Shown here: piece after piece, positions 58,178 to 64,000 of the stretch | Numbering within the stretch: the stretch's first letter is position 1 | Layout of the letters: each line of letters opens with the position of its first letter | DNA from: Paenibacillus aquistagni | GTDB taxonomy: Bacteria > Bacillota > Bacilli > Paenibacillales > Paenibacillaceae | Assembly: GCF_900177815.1 (NCBI RefSeq) | Contig: NZ_FXAZ01000001.1 | Location: forward strand, 248,001-312,000 | Direction: 5' to 3' | DNA length: 64,000 nucleotides | Translations under genes and position numbers: made by a program | The notes under the pieces: generated by a model | What the model was told of the DNA's origin: nothing | Databases searched by the model: none | The model's input: the letters and a program-made list of their open reading frames with translations, nothing else

Positions 58178-59434
58178 ATGACAGGGCGCAGCCAGAACTC
58201 TCATATTCGCAAATACCTTGTAGTTTACGTTTCCCTCCTCATTTATGTGAGTCTCGTCTTTTATTTTTTGTTTCAAGGGGGCAAGACCTCGTTTATGGTG
58301 CTCGCTATGGCCACGGTTCTAGGGGCTTACTGGATTGCGGGGCTGTTTGGCGGCATTCGCAAGGCAGAAGGCACCCATCAATTCGGAGGCGAGCGGGCTG
58401 CACCAATCCAAGCAGGCTCACATATTCCGGTTACTCTTCAACTGCATATGCCTGGATGGATGCCAATTCCTTATATCGAGGTTCGTGATGAGCTGTATCG
58501 TTTCGATTCGCTTATCCATGTGCAGGAGACGATCGTTTTTTTGGATCAAAAAAGAACCGCGACGCTTAAGTATCATACTCCAATACTTGAGCGGGGCTGT
58601 TATCAGTTTGTGAGGACGACATGCACGACACGCGATTTGTTTGGATTATTTCGCTATCGTGGGCACTTTAAAAATGGACAGACGCTTTATGTTCTCCCTC
58701 AAATGATCCCGATTCAGAACTGGAAGCACGTATCCAAATATAAGGGATCGCTCGATCCAGAGGCTTTCTTCACGAAACATCGACGTGAGTCAACGGTCGT
58801 GGATGGGATTCGGGATTATGTTCATGGTGATCGTCTATCTCGAATTCATTGGAATGCAACCGCACGGAGCGGATCGCTAAAGTCCAAGCAATTCGAGCCG
58901 GAAGGAGCTCCGATGCTTGCGATTGTGCTTGATCTATCACAAGGTTCATATCCAACCGCTGCTTCATTTGAACTCGCAGTCTCCATTGCCGCATCTTTGA
59001 TGCGCTATGCAAGACGAATGAAGCGGCGCGTAGTCATCGCAGGAGTCGGAGATGAGTTGAAGCTGTGGAGTGCAGAAGCTGTGCGTCATGAGACGACAGG
59101 ACTTCGCGAGTGGCTGTCTTCCGTTCAGCCTGCGGCTTTGCCGGCAAGCGGAGAAGATCACGAAGCTGCATGGCTTCGCGCATGGCAGAAGCATCCAGAG
59201 CTAAGACGGGGAGGGACTATTGCTTGGATATCAGGGAGCCTGACGATAGAGCAGGAGCAAAGCCTTAGCCATCTCTCCAAGCTGAACTGGAACGGCAGCT
59301 TTATTGCTGCCTCTCAGCATGCAAGTCAAGATGCGCGGAGGCTCAGTTCGAAGCTATCCCGCTACGACTATTGTTATATCCCGATTGAGCGGCTCGATCA
59401 ACTCCCTGAGCGATTGGAGGGGAATACAGCATGA
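58178..59434 (+). CDS. DUF58 domain protein
   Basis: 418 residues. Two hydrophobic segments at about 12-55, then a beta-rich part, and the DUF58 core with GIRDYVHGDRLSRIHWNATARSG near residue 210, a degenerate von Willebrand-like fold (MLAIVLDLSQGSYPT). It overlaps the downstream gene by four bases (ATGA), showing coupling to the transglutaminase-like protein. Partner of the MoxR ATPase by consistent neighbourhood. Confidence 0.92.
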   Translation: MTGRSQNSHIRKYLVVYVSLLIYVSLVFYFLFQGGKTSFMVLAMATVLGAYWIAGLFGGIRKAEGTHQFGGERAAPIQAGSHIPVTLQLHMPGWMPIPYIEVRDELYRFDSLIHVQETIVFLDQKRTATLKYHTPILERGCYQFVRTTCTTRDLFGLFRYRGHFKNGQTLYVLPQMIPIQNWKHVSKYKGSLDPEAFFTKHRRESTVVDGIRDYVHGDRLSRIHWNATARSGSLKSKQFEPEGAPMLAIVLDLSQGSYPTAASFELAVSIAASLMRYARRMKRRVVIAGVGDELKLWSAEAVRHETTGLREWLSSVQPAALPASGEDHEAAWLRAWQKHPELRRGGTIAWISGSLTIEQEQSLSHLSKLNWNGSFIAASQHASQDARRLSSKLSRYDYCYIPIERLDQLPERLEGNTA

Positions 59435-61668
59435 GGACAAGCCAATCTGCTCAAGGCGTGAAAAGGTCCTTTTTACAATGGCATTGGGAGGATCGCTTGA
59501 TCTGGGCAAGCTTGTTTGTCATTTTGACCCAATGGGCGCATACGCTCATTCCTTATTGGTATGAAGAAACGATCTCGATGACATTCTCCATGCTTAACCT
59601 AATGCTCGTGATTGGTTTGCTCATCCCTGTTCACCCATGGATACGCATACCGTTTGGACTCATCATTGTCGCTTATAGCGTGGTTGATCAGCTTAAGGCA
59701 TATGATTTGTGGCTGCCGCTGGCTATGGAAGGAAAGCTCGGGTGGCTGCAGGTGCATCCGTATATTTGGCTTGTTGGACTGATTTGGATAACCTATGAGC
59801 TGTTTATGAGGTTTGTGCGAACAAGCTGGCATGTAACCTTGCTGCTTGTCATCCAACTGCTCGTATTCGGCATCTTGGATTCCTTTACGATGGATACCCT
59901 TTGGGATCAGGTAGCGTGGACGATGGGGGCCTCCTTGCTGTGGCTGATCGGTGTTCATTTTCGGCGCATGAAGGCCAGGTTTCCTGAACGCTGGGAGATT
60001 CGGCCCAAGTATGTGCTTCAGATTGCGCTCAGCGCGATCCTTCTCTTGTCTTTGGTAATAACAGTAGGCGTCAGCATGCCAGGGCTGCGTCCGATCTTGA
60101 TGGACCCCTACACCGCATTCGTCATGAAAGGCGAACGAACGGGGCCGCTGGGTGAGCTAAGCGGGCTAGGGGCTGCGAATAGCGGGACAAGCGATCAAAG
60201 ACTGGCCGAATCGGGCTATAGCTCAGATGACACGAAGCTTGGCGATGGCTTTAGGCTTAATTATTCGCCTGTGATGTTGGTGCAGACCGAGCAAGTTGGC
60301 TATTGGCGAGCGGAATCCAAGTCCATCTATCAAGGGGATGGCTGGCTTGATTATGAAGGCTATGACAACTCGCCATATGCCATCGTCGAGCAGAATGAGA
60401 GCCTGCGAGATGCTTTCTCAAGAGACAGCAAGGTCAAGACGACATTGGTCAAGCAAACCATAACGATGCAGCATCGCGGCAGCTATCCCGCGCTGTTCGG
60501 GATCGGAACCATTCAGAAGGTGGAGGCTGTGCAGTCAGAATCCAATGATCCGCTGTACTGGCATCGCTATGACAGCGAATTAGCATCATTTGGCAATCGA
60601 GATGCGTATCCTTCTTCATATACGATTGTGTCAGAGGTACCTGTCTATACACCGGATCAGCTTCGAAGTTCATCGCGCAACAAGACCTATACGCGCACAT
60701 TGTGGGAGCCTTATCTACAGCTGCCGCAGGATTATTCGCCTAAAGTTGCAGAGCTGGCCCAGCAGATTGTAGAGGGGGCAGACAACGACTATGATCGCGC
60801 GAAGCGGATTGAGGAGTACCTGCGAACCAATTATCGGTATACGACTCAGCCGAATACGAAGCGGCGCGCCAGCGAAGACTTTGTAGAGTCCTTCTTGTTC
60901 GAGGTAAGAGAAGGCTATTGTGACTACTTCTCATCGTCGATGGCGGTTATGCTTCGCACCTTGAATGTTCCAACTCGCTGGGTCAAAGGGTTTGCTCCAG
61001 GAACCCGCAATATTCAATCCAGCGAATGGATCACAGGCCGTGAAGCATTGACGCTCGAATCCAGTGAGGGAACCTACCGAGTAACGAATGCGGATGCTCA
61101 CTCTTGGGTAGAGGTCTATCTTGGCGACTATGGCTGGATAGCATTCGAGCCAACTCCAGGCTTTACGATGATTGAAGCCACGGATAATCAGGCGGAAGAA
61201 GTAGAACCAGAGCAAGAAAAGCCTGCGCAAGAAGAGCAGGAAATAAAGGAGACCCGAGCCGCTGATGAAGCGATGGAACTTCCAGCATGGCTTGGGCTGA
61301 CAGCCAAGCTGATCGTAGGGACGGCAGTGGCAGCAGGATTTATCTTTGCACTTTTAAAATGGTATGCGGTTGGATTCTCCTTCCGGTGGTTCCGAATCTG
61401 GAACCGCAAGCTGACGATAAAGGAACGGATGATTCTAGAGACAGAACTGTGGCTCAGTTACTGCAGGCTCAAAGGAATGAAAAAGCATCCTGCAGAAACG
61501 GTAAGAGAGGCAGCGAAGCGATGGAGTGCAGACAAACCAGAGCTTGCAACCTCAGCTGCAATCATTGTAGAATGCTTTGAGCAAGCTAAGTATGGTCGAG
61601 AAGCCGTAACTTCCGACAATTGGCAGCGATTAAAGCAAGCAATCCGCCAATTTAAGCATACACGATGA
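59431..61668 (+). CDS. Membrane transglutaminase-like protein (TgpA type)
   Basis: 745 residues. Residues 20-225 contain six or so membrane segments; residues 225-450 lie outside; the transglutaminase core at about 450-590 has the Cys in VREGYCDYFSSSMAVMLRTLNVPTRWVKGF, the His in DAHSWVEVYLGDYGWIAFEPTPG and its Asp partner nearby. A Glu-rich linker and a membrane helix near 620 precede a cytoplasmic DUF4129-like tail. Likely a cell-envelope amidase or crosslinking enzyme; substrate unknown. Last gene of the operon. Confidence 0.93.
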   Translation: MRTSQSAQGVKRSFLQWHWEDRLIWASLFVILTQWAHTLIPYWYEETISMTFSMLNLMLVIGLLIPVHPWIRIPFGLIIVAYSVVDQLKAYDLWLPLAMEGKLGWLQVHPYIWLVGLIWITYELFMRFVRTSWHVTLLLVIQLLVFGILDSFTMDTLWDQVAWTMGASLLWLIGVHFRRMKARFPERWEIRPKYVLQIALSAILLLSLVITVGVSMPGLRPILMDPYTAFVMKGERTGPLGELSGLGAANSGTSDQRLAESGYSSDDTKLGDGFRLNYSPVMLVQTEQVGYWRAESKSIYQGDGWLDYEGYDNSPYAIVEQNESLRDAFSRDSKVKTTLVKQTITMQHRGSYPALFGIGTIQKVEAVQSESNDPLYWHRYDSELASFGNRDAYPSSYTIVSEVPVYTPDQLRSSSRNKTYTRTLWEPYLQLPQDYSPKVAELAQQIVEGADNDYDRAKRIEEYLRTNYRYTTQPNTKRRASEDFVESFLFEVREGYCDYFSSSMAVMLRTLNVPTRWVKGFAPGTRNIQSSEWITGREALTLESSEGTYRVTNADAHSWVEVYLGDYGWIAFEPTPGFTMIEATDNQAEEVEPEQEKPAQEEQEIKETRAADEAMELPAWLGLTAKLIVGTAVAAGFIFALLKWYAVGFSFRWFRIWNRKLTIKERMILETELWLSYCRLKGMKKHPAETVREAAKRWSADKPELATSAAIIVECFEQAKYGREAVTSDNWQRLKQAIRQFKHTR

Positions 61669-61696
61669 CGGATTTATGATAAGATGATCAACGATT

Positions 61697-61742
61697 GCCG
61701 TATTCGAAACGTACTGCATGTATCGGATACGGCATTTTTTTG
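61697..61742 (+). terminator. Terminator after the transglutaminase gene
   Basis: GCCGTATTCGA pairs with TCGGATACGGC (one G-T) over 11 bases and runs into seven T. The promoter of the yqeG operon must lie just after it. Confidence 0.9.
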
Positions 61743-61797
61743 CATGAAAATCAAGGAATATGGTATAGTTTTTCGTATAAAAAAAGAGGTGACCTCA

Positions 61798-62316
61798 TTG
61801 TTTGAAGTGCTCATTCCAAGACTTCGAGTACGTACCGTATACGATATAGACCTGAATTTGCTTCAAGAAAAAGGATACAAAGGGATCATCACAGATCTTG
61901 ACAATACATTGGTAGGTGCAAAAGACCCGCTAGCAACGCCAAAGCTGACGGCTTGGCTGGAGGAAGTAAAACGGCAGGGCTTCAAGCTCGTTGTTGTCTC
62001 TAACAATGATCAGGCACGAGTATCGACGTTCTGTGCGCCACTTGATATTCAATTCGTTCATAAAGCACGCAAACCTTCTTCTCGACCTTTTAGCAAGGGC
62101 ATGGAGCTGATGGGGCTTCATCCGGAAGAAACGGTAGTGGTTGGAGACCAGTTGCTGACAGACGTGCTTGGCGGCAATCGAATGAAGCTGTTTACCATCC
62201 TGGTTCAGCCGATTGCCATTCAGGACGAAGGCTTCGGCACACGAATCAACCGACGCATTGAGCGTATCGTAACGTCACGACTTCGCAAACAGGGTCTCTG
62301 GCACGAGGAGGAGTAA
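61798..62316 (+). CDS. yqeG: YqeG-family HAD phosphatase
   Basis: 172 residues, HAD superfamily subfamily IIIA. Motif I IITDLDNTLVGAKDP near residue 28, motif II VVVSNNDQ near residue 65, motif III/IV VVVGDQLLTDVLGG near residue 118. The TTG at 61798 follows AAGAGGTGA and gives the usual family length; the longer frame to 61684 has no site. Acts as a phosphatidylglycerophosphate phosphatase-like or unknown phosphatase; it always lies next to yqeH in Bacillales. Confidence 0.93.
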   Translation: MFEVLIPRLRVRTVYDIDLNLLQEKGYKGIITDLDNTLVGAKDPLATPKLTAWLEEVKRQGFKLVVVSNNDQARVSTFCAPLDIQFVHKARKPSSRPFSKGMELMGLHPEETVVVGDQLLTDVLGGNRMKLFTILVQPIAIQDEGFGTRINRRIERIVTSRLRKQGLWHEEE

Positions 62317-62324
62317 ATAAATAC

Positions 62325-63446
62325 ATGACTGAAATGACCGAACAACAAAAACAATGTGCAGGCTGCGGAGCGTTTTTGCAGGCAACGAATGCAGAGCAAG
62401 CAGGGTATATCCCGGAGAAGGCCTTAGAGCGGGAGCCTGCTATATGCCAGCGCTGCTTTAAGATCAAAAATTATAACGAAGCACAATCCGTAGCGATTGA
62501 TCATGATGAATTTCTACGCATGTTAAGCCGAATTGGCGACGAGGATGCGCTTGTCATTCATATTGTCGATCTCTTTGACTTTGAAGGCAGCCTAATCTCC
62601 AGTCTTCAGCGCTTTGTAGGCAATAATCCAGTGCTGCTAGTAGTGAACAAGATTGACCTTTTGCCAAAAGGCATGAACTGGAACCGCATTCGCAACTGGG
62701 TTCAGCATCAAGCCAAGGAGCAAGGCATTCGGATCGTCGATGTCCTGCTTGTTAGCGCGAAGCGTGATCTAGGCTTCGATCGTCTAGTAGAAGTGGTGGC
62801 GGAGTGGCGCGGAGATCGCGATGTCTATGTCGTCGGCGCGACGAATGTAGGAAAGTCAACCTTAATCAACCGCTTAATTCGCGATTACAGTGATATGGAT
62901 CGCGAGCTGACAACCTCCCGCTACCCAGGAACGACGCTTGATCTGGTCAACATCCCGCTTGAGGATGGCCGAAGCATCATTGATACGCCTGGGATTGTGT
63001 ATACGCATCGCATGACTGAGCTTGTGGATCGCAAGGATCTCGGCGCGATTCTGCCTGATAAGACGCTCAAGCCAACGGTGTTCCAATTAAATGAAGGACA
63101 GACGTTGTTTTTCGGTGCTTTGGCACGCTTTGACTTTGCAGAAGGCGAACGCCAATCCTTCACCTGCTATATGTCCAATGCCATAAAGATTCATCGGACG
63201 AAGCTCGAACGAGCAGATGATCTGTATCGGAATCATGCCGGAGATATGCTTGCACCGCCTGCGAAGGACCGTCTTGAGCAGCTGCCGGAGTGGACCAAGC
63301 ATCAGCTTCGTGTTCCACGTGGAGGAGAAATGGATGTTTTCATCTCTGGGCTTGGCTGGATTGCCTGCAACGGAAAGTCAGGGGCATTGCTTAATGTGCA
63401 TGCGCCAAAAGGCGTCAAAGTAATGCTTCGTTCGACATTGATCTAA
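62325..63446 (+). CDS. yqeH: Ribosome biogenesis GTPase YqeH
   Basis: 373 residues, circularly permuted GTPase needed for 30S assembly. N-terminal zinc finger CAGCGAFLQ and CQRCFK; the G motifs come in the order G4 VNKIDLLP, G5 VSAKRD, G1 GATNVGKSTLI, G2 PGTT and G3 DTPG, which identifies the permutation. A C-terminal RNA-binding-like domain (VFISGLGWIA) follows. GAGGAGGAG upstream and eight bases after yqeG, so one operon that continues to aroE. Confidence 0.97.
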   Translation: MTEMTEQQKQCAGCGAFLQATNAEQAGYIPEKALEREPAICQRCFKIKNYNEAQSVAIDHDEFLRMLSRIGDEDALVIHIVDLFDFEGSLISSLQRFVGNNPVLLVVNKIDLLPKGMNWNRIRNWVQHQAKEQGIRIVDVLLVSAKRDLGFDRLVEVVAEWRGDRDVYVVGATNVGKSTLINRLIRDYSDMDRELTTSRYPGTTLDLVNIPLEDGRSIIDTPGIVYTHRMTELVDRKDLGAILPDKTLKPTVFQLNEGQTLFFGALARFDFAEGERQSFTCYMSNAIKIHRTKLERADDLYRNHAGDMLAPPAKDRLEQLPEWTKHQLRVPRGGEMDVFISGLGWIACNGKSGALLNVHAPKGVKVMLRSTLI

Positions 63447-63475
63447 TGGAGAAGAGGATCGGAGGAACTGGAGCT

Positions 63476-64000
63476 ATGGGAAAGATCACTTCTATGTCAA
63501 TCGATAATGGAAGGATTACGAGTGCTACACAGCTGTATGCTGTCATCGGGGACCCGATCCGCCACTCGAAATCTCCGCTTATGCAGAATGCGGCACTTAA
63601 CAGCTGTCAGATTGATGCCGTTTATACCGCTTTTCATGTCAAACCAGAGCAGCTTCAAGCGTGTGTGGAAGGAATGCGCGCGCTCGGCATCCAGGGCATG
63701 AACGTGACGATTCCGCATAAGGAGCAAGTCATGAAGCTCCTAGACGAACTTGATCACAGCGCGCAGGTGATTGGAGCGGTAAATACCATTGTAAACGATA
63801 ATGGCCGGCTTATCGGCTATAATACTGATGGCATGGGGTATGTGCGGTCTTTGAAGGAGGAAACCGGTGCTGACCTTCAATCAAGCCGCATCCTGATGAT
63901 TGGTGCCGGCGGGGCGGCAAGGGGGCTTGCTTATGCGCTGCTTAATGAAGGCTGCGAGCAGCTGACCATTGCCAATCGCACCTTAGAACGTGCACACGCT
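63476..64000 (+). CDS. aroE: Shikimate dehydrogenase, N-terminal part
   Basis: 175 codons before the right edge. Reduces 3-dehydroshikimate to shikimate with NADPH. Substrate-binding start YAVIGDPIRHSKSPLMQNAA, catalytic Lys in NVTIPHKEQVM, AVNTIV and YNTDGMGYV, then the cofactor turn GAGGAARGL. The ATG follows GGAGGAACTGGAG. Order yqeG-yqeH-aroE is the conserved Bacillales arrangement. Confidence 0.97.
   Translation, partial: MGKITSMSIDNGRITSATQLYAVIGDPIRHSKSPLMQNAALNSCQIDAVYTAFHVKPEQLQACVEGMRALGIQGMNVTIPHKEQVMKLLDELDHSAQVIGAVNTIVNDNGRLIGYNTDGMGYVRSLKEETGADLQSSRILMIGAGGAARGLAYALLNEGCEQLTIANRTLERAHA

Overview
The window reads as a chromosomal segment of an endospore-forming Firmicute of the Paenibacillus type. 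The evidence is mixed GC of about 50%, strong AAGGAGG ribosome sites, frequent TTG/GTG starts, an SLH-domain surface protein, copper-amine-oxidase-like and DUF4855 exported proteins, sporulation genes (sigK, spoVAC-spoVAD-spoVAE) and the yqeG-yqeH-aroE order known from Bacillales. The genus is inferred; no rRNA or other marker gene is present to fix it.

Left part (1-9.7 kb): a minus-strand hexuronate operon (GntR regulator, uxuA, start of an SDR-type mannonate oxidoreductase), a ROK protein, a LysR regulator divergent from an unusual purA, and a sugar ABC importer (lipoprotein plus two permeases, no ATPase) behind a cre-like site.

9.7-14.1 kb is a reactive-sulfur operon closely matching Bacillus subtilis yrkJ-yrkF-yrkH-yrkI-yrkE with a CsoR/CstR-type repressor carrying the persulfide-sensing Cys31/Cys60 pair. 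At least five near-identical 16-bp operators occur, four at this locus and one about 9 kb away before a membrane-anchored rhodanese that lacks its catalytic cysteine. Between them, behind a Fur box, lies a complete six-gene petrobactin-type siderophore operon (asbABCDEF); its asbB carries an in-frame 42-bp tandem repeat.

23.2-24.1 kb is a type I-C-like CRISPR array of 8 spacers with no cas gene anywhere in the window. 24-45 kb holds small membrane and zinc-ribbon proteins, a doubly broken membrane-protein gene, a DUF4855/discoidin exported protein, an uninterrupted sigK, a GT39-like membrane protein, a POT peptide transporter, an AraC regulator divergent from a Gfo/Idh/MocA oxidoreductase plus TIM-barrel isomerase pair, and a 1688-residue lamin-tail/phosphoesterase/SLH surface protein.

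44.8-51.3 kb is the most dynamic part: remnants of two transposases flank a polymorphic-toxin locus. A WXG/LXG-like toxin gene is split by a one-base shift and ends in a nucleotidyltransferase-like tip followed by an immunity gene. A promoterless second copy of the pre-toxin segment (395 bases, no gaps) leads to a different, BECR-RNase-like tip and its own immunity gene. Both immunity genes are followed by a related ~84-bp sequence, giving a cassette organisation.

51.3-64 kb returns to core-like genes: a WYL regulator with a zinc-ribbon protein, an SPL-family radical SAM protein, a CBM9-like protein, the spoVA genes, a MoxR/DUF58/transglutaminase operon, and yqeG-yqeH-aroE running off the right edge.
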